Assembly: GCA_964481035.1 (NCBI GenBank) | Contig: CAYZSE010000001.1 | Span: 1-64,000, forward strand | Source of the DNA: JAAAPF01 sp964481035 | GTDB lineage: Bacteria; Pseudomonadota; Alphaproteobacteria; Geminicoccales; Geminicoccaceae | DNA length: 64,000 nt | Reading direction: 5' to 3' | Part shown: positions 1-13,160 of the stretch, piece by piece | Position numbering within the stretch: the stretch's first letter is position 1 | How the letters are laid out: every line of letters starts with the position of its first letter | The notes under the pieces: model-generated | Told to the model about the DNA's origin: nothing | The model's input: only the letters and a program-made list of their open reading frames with translations | Database searches by the model: none | Translations under genes and position numbers: made by a program

Positions 1-196
1 CGGAAGTGGCTCACCCATGGGCCCGCAGCGGCCCGCTCACTCAATCGGGCCGGAGGGGTCAAAGTCCGTTTCGGGCCGGACTGAGACCTGAGGCTGCGGG
101 CGTTTCTCGTCGCGGCTCCAGGATCGCTGACGCGAAAGGAACTCGGCCCGAGGGCCGCCGCCGCGCGCGGCCGCCTCGGCGCAGCGCGTCCTCGCC

Positions 197-1486
197 CTAG
201 GCGTCCAGCAGCATCCGCTCGGGGTCCTCGATGCACTCCTTGACGCGGACGAGGAAGCTCACGGCCTCGCGGCCGTCGATGATGCGGTGGTCGTAGGAGA
301 GGGCGAGGTACATCATCGGCCGCGCCTCGATCCGGCCGTCGGCCATCACCATCGGCCGCGGCATGGTCTTGTGCATCCCCATGATGCCGACCTGAGGCGG
401 GTTGAGGATCGGCGTCGACATCAAGGAGCCGAAGACGCCGCCGTTGGAGATCGAGAAGGTGCCGCCCATCAGGTCCTCCATGGCGAGCCGGCCCTGGCGG
501 GCCTTCTCGCCGAGCTCGCCGACGGTCCGCTCGATGGTGGCGAAGCTCATCTGGTCGGCGCCGCGCACCACCGGCACGACGAGGCCGCTCTGGGTCGAGA
601 CGGCGACGCCGATGTCGTAATAGTGCTTGTAGACGATCTCCTCGCCGTCGATCTCGGCATTGACCGAGGGATAGGCCTTCAAGGCCTCGATCGCTGCCTT
701 CACGAAGAAGCTCATGAAGCCGAGCTTGAGGGCGTGCTTCTTGACGAAGGCGTCCTGGTAGCGCTGGCGCAGCTCGGTGATCGCCGTCATGTCGACCTCG
801 TTGAAGGTCGTCAGCATGGCGGCGTTGTTCTGGGCCTCCTTCAAGCGCTCGGCGATGCGCTTGCGGAGCCTCGTCATCTTGACGCGCTCCTCGCCGCCGC
901 GACCGGCGAGCGGGGCCGCCGGGCCCGGTGCCGGCGCCTCTTGCGGCTGCGGCTCTGGCTCTGTTTGCGGCTCCGGCTGCGGGCCGCGCGCCGCTCGTGC
1001 CACGTCGGCCTTGGTGACGTTCCCCTTCGGCCCCGTGCCGGCGACGCCGGCGAGGTCGACACCGCCCTCCGCGGCGGCCTTGCGCGCCGCGGGCCCGACC
1101 CCGGCGGGAGCCTCCTCGTCGGCGGGAGCCGAGGGGGCGGTAGCCGAGGAGGCGGTAGCCGAGGGGGCGGTAGCCGAGGGGGCGGGCGCGGCCGCCTCGG
1201 AGGTCGCGGGCGCCGGCTCCGCCGCGCCGTTGCCGCCGGCCGGGGCCTCCCCCTCCTCCATGAAGCCCAAGAGCGCGCCGACCTCGACCTCGTTGCCCGC
1301 GGCGACGAGGATCTCGGCGATGGTGCCGCTCACCGGGGCGTTGACCTCGACCGTGACCTTGTCGGTCTCCAGCTCGACGACCGGCTCGTCCCTCGCCACC
1401 GCCTCGCCCGCTGCCTTGAACCACTTGGCGACGGTCGCCTCGGTGACCGATTCGCCCAGGGAGGGCACCTTGATCTCGACGCTCAT
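197..1486 (-). CDS. sucB: Dihydrolipoyllysine-residue succinyltransferase, E2 of 2-oxoglutarate dehydrogenase
   Basis: E2 core of the 2-oxoglutarate dehydrogenase complex; it moves the succinyl group from the lipoyl arm to CoA in the TCA cycle. At 429 residues it has the normal E2 layout: an N-terminal lipoyl domain with the lipoylated Lys43 in ETDKV, an Ala/Pro-rich linker (about 75-125), an E3-binding domain (about 129-165) and a C-terminal acyltransferase domain ending with the catalytic His of DHRIIDG near residue 400. It starts 30 bases after sucA and is the last gene of the mdh-sucCDAB run seen here. No lpd (E3) follows within the 196 bases left at the window edge. The linker is encoded by a 15-bp tandem repeat, listed separately. 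Confidence 0.96.
   Translation of the reverse strand: MSVEIKVPSLGESVTEATVAKWFKAAGEAVARDEPVVELETDKVTVEVNAPVSGTIAEILVAAGNEVEVGALLGFMEEGEAPAGGNGAAEPAPATSEAAAPAPSATAPSATASSATAPSAPADEEAPAGVGPAARKAAAEGGVDLAGVAGTGPKGNVTKADVARAARGPQPEPQTEPEPQPQEAPAPGPAAPLAGRGGEERVKMTRLRKRIAERLKEAQNNAAMLTTFNEVDMTAITELRQRYQDAFVKKHALKLGFMSFFVKAAIEALKAYPSVNAEIDGEEIVYKHYYDIGVAVSTQSGLVVPVVRGADQMSFATIERTVGELGEKARQGRLAMEDLMGGTFSISNGGVFGSLMSTPILNPPQVGIMGMHKTMPRPMVMADGRIEARPMMYLALSYDHRIIDGREAVSFLVRVKECIEDPERMLLDA
1128..1187. repeat. 15-bp tandem repeat, four units, inside sucB linker
   Basis: Four near-identical 15-base units (gccgagggggcggta, with one G-to-A change in unit 2 and a changed last two bases in unit 4) lie end to end. 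Read on the minus strand they encode a five-residue Ala/Thr/Pro/Ser repeat in the flexible linker after the lipoyl domain. The unit is a multiple of three, so copy-number change would keep the frame. Confidence 0.85.
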
Positions 1487-1516
1487 CTGTTCTTGTTCCC
1501 TAACAGGCGAAAAGGC

Positions 1517-4405
<2,889 letters not shown>

Positions 4406-4499
4406 GCCCGTCGTCACCCCTCCGACCGCCCGGTCGCTTCACCGAGGCGGCGCTCTCACTGCCCGCGTTCGGCGCCTCGTCCGACCGGCGCGGGCGGCG

Positions 4500-5375
4500 T
4501 CAGCCGCCCATCGCCTGCACCATCGTCGCGCCGATCTCGGCGGGGCTGTCGGCGACGACGATCCCCGCCTCGCGCATCGCCGCGATCTTGTCGTCGGCGC
4601 CACCCTTGCCGCCGGAGATGATCGCGCCGGCGTGGCCCATGCGCCGTCCGGGCGGCGCGGTGCGCCCGGCGATGAAGCCGACGACCGGCTTGGTGTTGCC
4701 GACGGCCTTGAGATAGTCCGCGCCCGCCTCCTCGGCGTCGCCGCCGATCTCGCCGATCATGATGATCCCCTCGGTCTCGGGATCCTCGACGAAGAGGGTC
4801 AGCGCGTCGACGAAATTCGTGCCGTTGACCGGGTCGCCGCCCATCCCGATGCAGGTGGACTGGCCGAGGCCGGTCTTGGTCGTCTGGGCCACCGCCTCGT
4901 AGGTCAAGGTGCCGGACCGCGAGACGATGCCGATCCTGCCGCGCATGTGGATGTGGCCCGGCATGATGCCGATCTTGCATTCGCCCGGGGTGATGACGCC
5001 CGGGCAGTTGGGCCCGACGAGGCGGACGCCGGAGCCGCGCAGCGCGCGCTTCACCGTCACCATGTCGAGGATCGGGATGCCTTCGGTGATGCAGATGACG
5101 AGGCGGATGCCGGCGTCGATGGCCTCGAGGATCGCGTCCGCGGCGAAGGGCGGCGGCACATAGATGGCCGACGCCTCGGCCCCGGTCGCGCGCACCGCCG
5201 CGTCGACGGTGTCGAAGACGGGCAGGCCGAGATGCCTCTCGCCGCCTTTGCCCGGGGTGACGCCGCCCACCATCCTGGTGCCGTAGGCGATCGCCTGCTC
5301 GGAGTGAAACGTGCCCTGGGCCCCTGTGAAGCCCTGGCAGATGACCTTGGTGTCGGCGTTGACGAGGACAGCCAT
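4500..5375 (-). CDS. sucD: Succinyl-CoA synthetase alpha subunit
   Basis: Alpha subunit of succinyl-CoA ligase, which makes ATP or GTP from succinyl-CoA. The 291-residue protein has the N-terminal CoA-binding fold ([19 protein letters not shown]) and the phosphohistidine loop with [12 protein letters not shown] near residue 250. Its ATG overlaps the sucC stop by one base (TGATG), so the two subunits are translationally coupled and made in equal amounts. An in-frame GTG one codon upstream is inside sucC and is not needed. Confidence 0.97.
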   Translation of the reverse strand: MAVLVNADTKVICQGFTGAQGTFHSEQAIAYGTRMVGGVTPGKGGERHLGLPVFDTVDAAVRATGAEASAIYVPPPFAADAILEAIDAGIRLVICITEGIPILDMVTVKRALRGSGVRLVGPNCPGVITPGECKIGIMPGHIHMRGRIGIVSRSGTLTYEAVAQTTKTGLGQSTCIGMGGDPVNGTNFVDALTLFVEDPETEGIIMIGEIGGDAEEAGADYLKAVGNTKPVVGFIAGRTAPPGRRMGHAGAIISGGKGGADDKIAAMREAGIVVADSPAEIGATMVQAMGG

Positions 5376-6544
5376 CACGCGGCCTTCTTGACGGCGTCGA
5401 CGATTTTCTGGGCGGCATCGCCCAGGTCGTCGGCGGGGATGATGGTGAGGCCGCTGTCGGCCATGATCTGCTTGCCGAGTTCGACGTTGGTGCCCTCGAG
5501 GCGGACGACGAGCGGCACCGCGAGGTTGACCTCGCGGGCGGCGGCGACGACGCCCTCGGCGATGACGTCGCAGCGCATGATGCCGCCGAAGATGTTGACG
5601 AGCACCCCCTCGACGTTCGGGTCGGACAACAGCAGCTTGAAGGCCGCGGTCACCCGTTCCTTGGTCGCGCCGCCGCCGACGTCGAGGAAGTTGGCGGGCG
5701 CGGCGCCGTAGAGCTTGATGATGTCCATCGTCGCCATGGCGAGCCCGGCACCGTTGACCATGCAGCCGATCTGGCCGTCGAGCTTGATGTAGTTGAGCTC
5801 GTGCCGGCTCGCCTCGACCTCCTGCGGATCCTCCTCGTCGAGGTCGCGGAGCTCGACGATCTTCGGCTGCCGATAGAGGGCGTTGCCGTCGAAGTTCATC
5901 TTGGCGTCGAGGGCGATCAGGTCGCCCTGCTTGGTGACGACCAGCGGGTTGATCTCGACCTGGCTCGCGTCGCGCTCCATGCAGCAGGCGTAGAGGCCGG
6001 CCATGAAGGCCACGGCCTTCTTCAAGGTGGCGCCCTCGAGACCGAGCCCGAAGGCGAGCTTGCGGCCATGGAACGGCTGAAAGCCGGCGACCGGATCGAT
6101 CGCCACCTTGATGATCTTGTCGGGGTGCTTGGCGGCCACCTCCTCGATCTCGACCCCGCCCTCGGTCGACGCCATGAACGTCACCATGCTGGTCGTACGG
6201 TCGAGGACCACGCCGAGATAGAGCTCGCGGCCGATCTCGCAGCCGTCCTCGATGTAGACCCGCTTGACGAGCCGGCCGTCAGGACCGGTCTGATGGGTCA
6301 CCAAGGTCATGCCGAGCATGTCGTTGGCGTGCTGGCGGACCTCTTCGATCGACCGCGCCAGCTTGACGCCGCCGCCCTTGCCGCGACCGCCCGCGTGGAT
6401 CTGCGCCTTGACGACCCAGATCGGCCCGCCGAGCTCGCGGGCGGCGCTCTCGGCCTCCTCGGGGGTATAGGCGACGTGACCCTTGAGCACGCTCACGCCG
6501 TACTCGGCGAGCACGGACTTGGCCTGGTATTCATGAATGTTCAT
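5375..6544 (-). CDS. sucC: Succinyl-CoA synthetase beta subunit
   Basis: Beta subunit of succinyl-CoA ligase, carrying the ATP-grasp nucleotide site and the succinate site. At 389 residues it starts with the typical [17 protein letters not shown] and contains [12 protein letters not shown] and the CoA-ligase C-terminal domain ([18 protein letters not shown]). A GAGGCGGG stretch precedes the ATG. It follows mdh by 12 bases and overlaps sucD by one base. Confidence 0.97.
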   Translation of the reverse strand: MNIHEYQAKSVLAEYGVSVLKGHVAYTPEEAESAARELGGPIWVVKAQIHAGGRGKGGGVKLARSIEEVRQHANDMLGMTLVTHQTGPDGRLVKRVYIEDGCEIGRELYLGVVLDRTTSMVTFMASTEGGVEIEEVAAKHPDKIIKVAIDPVAGFQPFHGRKLAFGLGLEGATLKKAVAFMAGLYACCMERDASQVEINPLVVTKQGDLIALDAKMNFDGNALYRQPKIVELRDLDEEDPQEVEASRHELNYIKLDGQIGCMVNGAGLAMATMDIIKLYGAAPANFLDVGGGATKERVTAAFKLLLSDPNVEGVLVNIFGGIMRCDVIAEGVVAAAREVNLAVPLVVRLEGTNVELGKQIMADSGLTIIPADDLGDAAQKIVDAVKKAA

Positions 6545-6556
6545 GCGTGTCCCGCC

Positions 6557-7546
<990 letters not shown>

Positions 7547-7647
7547 CTACCGCCCGCCTTCGGCACCGGCAAGGGAGCCCCTCCTTGGCCGATATGCCAC
7601 CTGCGGCGGGCGGCGCCGTTCGACCATCGGTCGGTGGTCACCCGCTC

Positions 7648-7662
7648 TTAACCTTCATTTAA
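7648..7662. promoter_or_regulatory. CtrA-type box, TTAA-N7-TTAA
   Basis: TTAACCTTCATTTAA matches the CtrA half-site spacing TTAA-N7-TTAA exactly, in an unusually AT-rich patch of the mdh / regulator divergent spacer. It ends 47 bases before the GTG at 7710 and lies about 147 bases upstream of mdh, so it fits control of the plus-strand gene better. The match is seen; binding by CtrA is inferred. Confidence 0.5.
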
Positions 7663-7709
7663 GCCTTTTGCGGCCATATCGGTGTATGCACATTCGAGGA
7701 GCGCCAGCC

Positions 7710-8333
7710 GTGCTGTCGGGGCAGACCATGATTCGCAAAACCATGCGCGTCGGCGAGGTGCGCACGTCGATCAAACTCGAGCCGGAGTTCTGGGACTACC
7801 TGCGCGAGGTCGCGGACGGCCGCCGCATCCGCTTGAGCGAGCTCGTCAACGAGGTCGCGGCCGCCATACCGGAGCGATGCAACCTCGCATCGACGTTGCG
7901 TACCTACGCTATCCTGCACGCCCGCAGCAACGCCGGCGACCTGCAGGAGCGCGTGGAGCTGCTGGCGCTGGCCGGCAATTCCGAGGACCTGAACCGGGTC
8001 TTCGATGCGTGCCCCTTGCCGGCGCTGATGCTCGATCCCTCGCGCGCCATCATGCAGCTCAACCAGGCCTTCGCCTTCTGGCTCAACCTCGATCGGACAG
8101 CGACCACCGGCCAGAAGCTCGACCACATCATGATCCTGCGCGGACGCGGCCTGCCGGAGGGCTGGCTCGCGCTCTTCGCCGGGCGCACCTCCCGCCTCCA
8201 TTTCAACGCCACCTACCTGTCGCCGGGCAAGGTGCGGGCGGCGCAAGCCGTGGCGGTGCCGTTGGTGGCGGACGCGGACAACCCGGCCACCGGCGCCCTC
8301 GTCATGTTCGAGACGCTGATCACCCGCACTTGA
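7710..8333 (+). CDS. Ribbon-helix-helix DNA-binding protein with PAS-like C-terminal domain
   Basis: Probable transcription factor of 207 residues. About residues 6-70 form the RHH_4-type domain: KTMRVGEVRTSIKLEPEFW followed by LREVADGRRIRLSELVNEV and an Ala/Leu helix around STLRTYAILHAR. Residues about 95-200 read as a small PAS-like fold (FDACPLPALMLDPSRAIMQL through LVMFETLITRT), possibly a sensor; no cofactor ligand can be assigned. I prefer the GTG at 7710 because GAGGA lies 9 bases upstream; an ATG at 7686 (weaker site) and one at 7728 are in frame. It is divergent from mdh and has the CtrA-type box in its promoter region. Target genes are unknown. Confidence 0.8.
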   Translation: MLSGQTMIRKTMRVGEVRTSIKLEPEFWDYLREVADGRRIRLSELVNEVAAAIPERCNLASTLRTYAILHARSNAGDLQERVELLALAGNSEDLNRVFDACPLPALMLDPSRAIMQLNQAFAFWLNLDRTATTGQKLDHIMILRGRGLPEGWLALFAGRTSRLHFNATYLSPGKVRAAQAVAVPLVADADNPATGALVMFETLITRT

Positions 8334-8357
8334 CGGCGGGTCCGTGCCCCGCGGTCG

Positions 8358-8966
8358 TCAGACGCGGGGTGCCCGCTTGTTCAAGATCCGCTGCAGCGTG
8401 CGCCGGTGCATGTTGAGGCGTCGCGCCGTCTCGGAGACGTTGCGTCCGCACTGCTCGAAGACCCGCTGGATGTGCTCCCACCGCACGCGATCCGGCGACA
8501 TCGGCTGCTCGGGCGCCGGCGGCAGCCCCTCGACCGTCGTGTTCAAGAGCGCGTCGGCGATCTCGTCGCCGTCGACGGGCTTGGCGAGATAGTCGAGCGC
8601 ACCCTGCTTCACCGCCGCCACGGCCGATGCGATGTTGCCGTAACCCGTCACCACGGCGATGCGCGTGTCGGGCGCGGCGTCGAGCAGCTCACGGATCAGG
8701 CTCAACGCATGGCCGTCTTCGAGCCGCAGGTCGAGAACGGCGAACGAGAACCGCCGCTGGCCCGTGAGCTCGCGGGCCTCGGCGAGGCTCTCCGCGGCGT
8801 GGACGACGAACCCGCGCCGCTCCAAGGCGCGCGCGAGGGCGCGGCGCAGGGCCGCGTCGTCGTCCACCAAGAGAAGATCGGCGGTCGCCGCCACGCTTCG
8901 CGGCTCAGCCGCCTCGCGCGAGACCAGGGCCGCTGCGGGTCGGCGGATGTCGTTCAGGTCGTCCAT
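8358..8966 (-). CDS. regA: Redox response regulator, RegA/PrrA/ActR family
   Basis: Output half of the RegBA redox system, which in related bacteria controls photosynthesis, carbon and nitrogen fixation and respiration. The 202-residue protein has a receiver domain with the phospho-acceptor Asp79 (AVLDLRLEDG) and acidic pocket LLLVDDD, then a Fis-type helix-turn-helix, ETARRLNMHRRTLQRIL, that is the RegA hallmark. Start at ATG 8966 because GGAAGGAAGAG sits just upstream; an extra 23 codons upstream are open but would lie inside regB. The first 62 bases overlap the end of regB in another frame, so translation is coupled. Confidence 0.93.
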   Translation of the reverse strand: MDDLNDIRRPAAALVSREAAEPRSVAATADLLLVDDDAALRRALARALERRGFVVHAAESLAEARELTGQRRFSFAVLDLRLEDGHALSLIRELLDAAPDTRIAVVTGYGNIASAVAAVKQGALDYLAKPVDGDEIADALLNTTVEGLPPAPEQPMSPDRVRWEHIQRVFEQCGRNVSETARRLNMHRRTLQRILNKRAPRV

Positions 8967-10329
8967 GTACTCTTCCTTCCAAGCAATGGCCCTCCCACAC
9001 GATCGTGATCGAGGCACCATCCCGGCTGTTGGCAAACTCTAGTTCGGCTTCGGCGCGCGTCAAAAAGGTACATGCGACGAACAGGCCGAGGCCGTGGGTG
9101 CTGCCGCCGCCGCGCGTGCTGACGAAAGGCTCGCCCACGCTGCTCAGCACCTCGGCGGGAAAGCCTGGTCCGTCGTCGACGATGTTGATCACGGTGCTGC
9201 CACGGTCGACCGTGAGCCTGACCTTCACCGTCGACCGTGCGTAGGTCACCGCGTTGTCCAGCAGGTTGGCCAGCGCATGCCGCACCTCGCCCGCCGGCGG
9301 GAAGGCCGGCTCGACGGCGCCGCTGGCGACAGAGCTCTGGAGATGAACGTCGACCGCGCGGTTTTGCTGGTCGGCGCAGAGACGCTCCAAGACCAGCGAC
9401 AGCGGCACGGCCGACGTGCCGGCCGTCGCCTTGATCGGCGCGTCGCGTGTAAACTGCGCCAAAATGTCGCGGCAGCGACGCGCCTGCTGGTGTAACGTTC
9501 GTGCATCCTCGATCAATTCAGGGTTGGAGCGGCACCGCTCCACGAGGTCGCGCGCGAGGACGGCGATCGTCGACAGCGGGGTGCCCAGGTCGTGGGCGGC
9601 CGCGGTCGCGAGACCGTCCAGATGCGACAGCCGCTGCTCGCGCTCGAGCGCGAGCTGCGTGGCCGACAGCGCCCGCGCCATCCGTCGCCCCTCCTCGGCG
9701 ATCCGCCAAGCATAGGTCGCGATCAGCACGGTGCCCAAGGTCAGCGCCACCCAGTTGCCCAGCGTCAGCAGGGCCTGCGCGTCCTGGCCTGCCGCCGCCC
9801 ACGGCGCCGACGCGTCGCGCACCGGCGCGAGCCACAGCACCGGCGCGTCGACCAGGGCCAGAAGGGTCGCCACGACCATGACCATGCAGCAGACGAGCAT
9901 GCACCAGCCGGCGCCGAGCGTGGTGGCGGCGAGGATCGCGGGAAACAGCAAGAAGAGGGAGAACGGGTTGGCGAGGGCGCCGGTGAGCGCCAGCAGGGCA
10001 CCGATCTGGGCCGCGTCGAGGAGCAGGATGCTGGCGAATCGCGCCTCGTCGAGCCGGCGCGGCGGCTGCAGCTGACGCAAGGCCCAAGCCGTGCTGGCCG
10101 CGCCGATGGCGATCAGGATCAACAGCGCCGACAACGGCAGATCGATGCGAAGGACAAGAGCGACGATGAGCACCGTCGCGAGTTGCCCCAGCACCTGGGT
10201 CCAGCGGATGATGGCGAGCGTTCGCGGGCTTAAGCCGAACCGGTCGCGCAATGACGCGGCGTCGGCTGGCAAGCCTTGCCTTCGGATCCGGACCCCGCCA
10301 CCGGATAAGGCCGACGCATCAGTCGCCAT
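8905..10329 (-). CDS. regB: Redox sensor histidine kinase, RegB/PrrB/ActS family
   Basis: Membrane sensor kinase that reports quinone and redox state to RegA. Several hydrophobic segments fill residues about 35-210. The quinone-site motif appears as GALANPF (117-123), where the family has a GGxxNPF-like sequence. The H-box is AAAHDLGTPLSTIA with phospho-acceptor His246, and Cys286 in RRCRDIL lies exactly 40 residues on, the spacing of the redox-active Cys265 relative to His225 in Rhodobacter capsulatus RegB. N-box ALANLLDNAV and G-boxes DDGPGFP and THGLGLF follow. The reading frame runs about 29 codons past the usual end, over the start of regA. Kinase and regulator are co-directional here. 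Confidence 0.93.
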   Translation of the reverse strand: MATDASALSGGGVRIRRQGLPADAASLRDRFGLSPRTLAIIRWTQVLGQLATVLIVALVLRIDLPLSALLILIAIGAASTAWALRQLQPPRRLDEARFASILLLDAAQIGALLALTGALANPFSLFLLFPAILAATTLGAGWCMLVCCMVMVVATLLALVDAPVLWLAPVRDASAPWAAAGQDAQALLTLGNWVALTLGTVLIATYAWRIAEEGRRMARALSATQLALEREQRLSHLDGLATAAAHDLGTPLSTIAVLARDLVERCRSNPELIEDARTLHQQARRCRDILAQFTRDAPIKATAGTSAVPLSLVLERLCADQQNRAVDVHLQSSVASGAVEPAFPPAGEVRHALANLLDNAVTYARSTVKVRLTVDRGSTVINIVDDGPGFPAEVLSSVGEPFVSTRGGGSTHGLGLFVACTFLTRAEAELEFANSRDGASITIVWEGHCLEGRVHGRPERHPPTRSGPGLARGG

Positions 10330-10400
10330 ATCGCTCCTCGGACCGCACGAGCCGTCGGTCTGCGCCGCACCCGCGAAGGCTCACGCGCAACGCGGCGACG

Positions 10401-11153
10401 TCAGCCCGGCACCACGATCCCCGACATCTGCAAGCCGTAGCCGACCTCGTTTCGCTGTTTTGCCCGCCTGTGACTAAAGTAGATGGATTTGCCGTCTACC
10501 GTATCCAGGCCCACGTCGTCGACATGTTTCGCACCCGCACACTCCAGGGCCTGCGCCACATAGCCCGGGAGATCGAACTGCCATCGGCCCGGCCGCCGGC
10601 CGTCCGCGAACAGCGGCGCGGCCTCGGGGGTGGCCGCCAGAACGGCGTCGCGCAACGGCGGATCGACCTCGTAGTTGTGCTGGCGGATGCACGGGCCCAA
10701 GGCCGCCACGAGCCGCGACGGCTCGGCTCCCAGGGCCGCCATCGCCGCCACGGTCGCCGGCACGACGCCGGCGACGGCGCCGCGCCAGCCGGCGTGCACC
10801 GCCGCCACCACACCGGCCACCGGATCGGCCAGGAGCACCGGCACGCAATCGGCCGTGGTCACCGCCAGGACCAGGCCGGGGGTGCCGCTCACCAGGGCGT
10901 CCCCCTCGCGCGCCCCTTGCTCGGGCACGCTCACGATCAAGGCCGCAGCGCCGTGCACCTGCTTGAGCGAGCACAGCCTCTCCGGCTCGCTCCCGACCTT
11001 GCGGGCGAAGCGGCGTCGGTTCTCGCGCACCGCCGCGGGATCGTCGCCGTTGGCCAGGCCCGTGTTGGCGTTTGCGAAGATGCCGACACTGACCCCGTCG
11101 ATGCGATCGCCGAAGCCATGGGCGATGCCGGCGAGCGCCCTGCTTCGTCTCAT
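10401..11153 (-). CDS. pgeF: Peptidoglycan editing factor / laccase-domain protein (YfiH family)
   Basis: Cytoplasmic multicopper-oxidase-like fold protein of the YfiH/PgeF family, linked to removing wrong residues from peptidoglycan precursors and also reported to act on purine nucleosides. The 250-residue length is normal. Metal-site residues are visible in LKQVHG (His), TTADCVPVLLADP (Cys) and AAVHAGWRGAVAG (His). The ATG overlaps the stop of the upstream MidA-type gene by four bases (ATGA). It is the third gene of lgt-midA-pgeF, a common alphaproteobacterial arrangement. Confidence 0.92.
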   Translation of the reverse strand: MRRSRALAGIAHGFGDRIDGVSVGIFANANTGLANGDDPAAVRENRRRFARKVGSEPERLCSLKQVHGAAALIVSVPEQGAREGDALVSGTPGLVLAVTTADCVPVLLADPVAGVVAAVHAGWRGAVAGVVPATVAAMAALGAEPSRLVAALGPCIRQHNYEVDPPLRDAVLAATPEAAPLFADGRRPGRWQFDLPGYVAQALECAGAKHVDDVGLDTVDGKSIYFSHRRAKQRNEVGYGLQMSGIVVPG

Positions 11154-12238
11154 GCATCGGTCTCCATGCCGGCGAAGCCGGCGGGCGGCGACACACCATC
11201 CGGCACGAGCCCCATCATCTTGAACAGCTCACCCATCGCGCGCGGGTCCGTCAAACGCCGCGCAGCGGCGAAGATCTCCCGCCGCGTCTCGGGGCTGCGC
11301 CCTGCGGCCAGGCGCATCGCCCGCAGCTCCAGCCCGAGCGCGCGCAGAACGCGCGCCTGCGGCAGCGGGCCGAAGGCGCGCGCCCCCGCCGCCTCCGCCG
11401 CCCGGCGCAGCGGCGCGAACGCGACCGCCATCGTGAGGTCCGCCGTCTCCAGATGGGCGAGCGCGTCGACCGGCGCGTGGGCGCGCACCGCCTGCAACGT
11501 GTCCACCGGTGCCGGGTGGTCGCCACCGTAGTCGATCAGAAGCGCAGCACCGCCATGGCGCGCGATCCGCCGCCCCAGCTCCGCGACCAGGGCCTCGCGC
11601 ACCGGCGCCGGCTCGACGATGGCGCCGACCGGCGCCCCGGGTGCCTGGGCCTCGGCGCGGGCGACGAGCTCCGCCGACGCCGGGCGCGTGCTCCAGGCGA
11701 GCGCGCCGCGCTCGACGACGACGCAACGCTCGCACCAACCCGCGACGGTCCGCACCAGCTGATGCGCCGGCAGTGCATCGAGGAACTCATTGGCGACCAC
11801 GAAGAGCGGGCCGTCCGGCAGGCTCGCGAGGTCGGCATGGTGGACCGGCGCGGCCTCGGCCAAGAGCGTCGCCTGCCGGTCGCGCAAGGCCGGGCTCCGC
11901 TCCACCAGATGGACCCGGCAACCGCTGCGGAAGGCCGGCGCGACCCGGCTCGCGCGCAAGAGGTCGCGCATCAAGGTGCCGTGACCGGGACCGAGGTCGG
12001 CGAGCGTGAAGGGGGCGGGCGAGCCCTGCCGTTGCCAGGCGTCGACCAGCCAGAGGCCCACGAGCTCACCGAACATCTGCGAGACCTCGGGCGCCGTCAC
12101 GAAGTCGCCGGCGGGCCCGAGCGCCGCGCCGCGCGCATAGTAGGCGTCGACGGGGCCGCCGGCCGTGAAGAGGTCGGCGACGCCGAGCGAGCCGCCCGCC
12201 CGGGCGATCCGTTCGCGCAGCCCCCCCTCAGCCGCCAT
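11150..12238 (-). CDS. Class I SAM-dependent methyltransferase, MidA/NDUFAF7 family
   Basis: Homologue of the mitochondrial complex I assembly factor NDUFAF7/MidA (COG1565), a protein-arginine methyltransferase. The 362-residue protein has the SAM loop LADLGPGHGTLMRDLLR near residue 80, the family signature APEVSQMFGELVGLW, and the downstream ANEFLDALPAHQ. It overlaps lgt by 11 bases upstream and pgeF by four downstream. The methylation target in this organism is inferred from the mitochondrial homologue only. Confidence 0.92.
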   Translation of the reverse strand: MAAEGGLRERIARAGGSLGVADLFTAGGPVDAYYARGAALGPAGDFVTAPEVSQMFGELVGLWLVDAWQRQGSPAPFTLADLGPGHGTLMRDLLRASRVAPAFRSGCRVHLVERSPALRDRQATLLAEAAPVHHADLASLPDGPLFVVANEFLDALPAHQLVRTVAGWCERCVVVERGALAWSTRPASAELVARAEAQAPGAPVGAIVEPAPVREALVAELGRRIARHGGAALLIDYGGDHPAPVDTLQAVRAHAPVDALAHLETADLTMAVAFAPLRRAAEAAGARAFGPLPQARVLRALGLELRAMRLAAGRSPETRREIFAAARRLTDPRAMGELFKMMGLVPDGVSPPAGFAGMETDA

Positions 12239-13034
12239 GGCCGATGGTCTCGCGCCGCATGCGGGCGATGAGCCACAGCCCGACGCCGATCATCGGCAGG
12301 CTCAGCAACTGCCCCATGGTGATGACGCCGAACAGCAGGCCGAGCTGCGGGTCGTACTGCCGCACGAACTCGACCAAGAAGCGCGCGCTGCCGTAGCCGA
12401 CCAGGAAGGCGCCGGCGATGCGCCCGGCGCGGGCCGGCTCGTAGGGGCGCGCGGCGAGCCACGCGGTGACGGCGAAGAGCACGACCCCCTCCGAGAACGC
12501 CTCGTAGAGCTGGCTCGGATGCCGCGGCAGCGGGCCCGCGCCGGGGAAGACCATGGCCCACGGCACGTCGCTGACGCGCCCGTAGAGCTCGCCGTTGATG
12601 AAGTTGGCGATGCGCCCGAAGAACAGGCCGATCGGCGCCGCAACCGCCGCCGCATCGCCCACCTCCAGCGGGCGGACCCCGTGCTGGCGCGCGGTCCAAA
12701 GGCAGGCCACGGCGACGCCCACGAGCCCGCCGTGGAACGCCATGCCGCCTTGCCACAGGGCGAAGACCTCAAGCGGATGCGCGAGGTAGTAGGCCGGGTT
12801 GTAGAAGAGCACATAGCCTAGCCGACCGCCGATGACGACGCCTAGGGTCGCGTGGAAGAGGAGATCATCGACCGCCTCGGGGGTGAGCGCCCAGCCCGGG
12901 CGGCAGACCACGCGGCGGAGGTAGCGCCAGCCGAGGACAAGCCCGGCGATGTAGGCGAGCGCGTACCAGCGGATGGCGATCGGGCCGATTTCGACCAGGA
13001 CCGGGTCGATGGCGGGAAAAGGCAAGGTGAGCAA
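12228..13034 (-). CDS. lgt: Phosphatidylglycerol-prolipoprotein diacylglyceryl transferase
   Basis: Inner-membrane enzyme that attaches diacylglycerol from phosphatidylglycerol to the lipobox Cys of prolipoproteins. It has 268 residues with about seven membrane segments and the Lgt signatures MAFHGGLVGVA and GRIANFINGELYGRVSDVP, the latter holding the catalytic and lipid-contacting residues. No ATG fits the N terminus; TTG at 13034 has AAGGG 6 bases upstream and is the best start. First gene of the lgt-midA-pgeF unit. The ABC auxiliary lipoprotein at 47686 would be one substrate. Confidence 0.95.
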   Translation of the reverse strand: MLTLPFPAIDPVLVEIGPIAIRWYALAYIAGLVLGWRYLRRVVCRPGWALTPEAVDDLLFHATLGVVIGGRLGYVLFYNPAYYLAHPLEVFALWQGGMAFHGGLVGVAVACLWTARQHGVRPLEVGDAAAVAAPIGLFFGRIANFINGELYGRVSDVPWAMVFPGAGPLPRHPSQLYEAFSEGVVLFAVTAWLAARPYEPARAGRIAGAFLVGYGSARFLVEFVRQYDPQLGLLFGVITMGQLLSLPMIGVGLWLIARMRRETIGHGG

Positions 13035-13160
13035 GGCGGGCCCTTCGCGGCTGGCGACGCCGGGTCTCTAGGACCGCGCGGCGCCCCCGGCAAGGCGTTG
13101 GCGGTTGCGCCGCGCCCGCCGGCGGCCATATGAGAGAGGTAGCGATCCCGAGGAGGCCCC

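Noticed and set aside
1..196. A small plus-strand reading frame at the window edge, or the start of lpd after sucB
   Set aside because: The plus-strand frame is Arg/Pro/Ala-rich without motifs, and nothing resembling E3 begins within these 196 bases.
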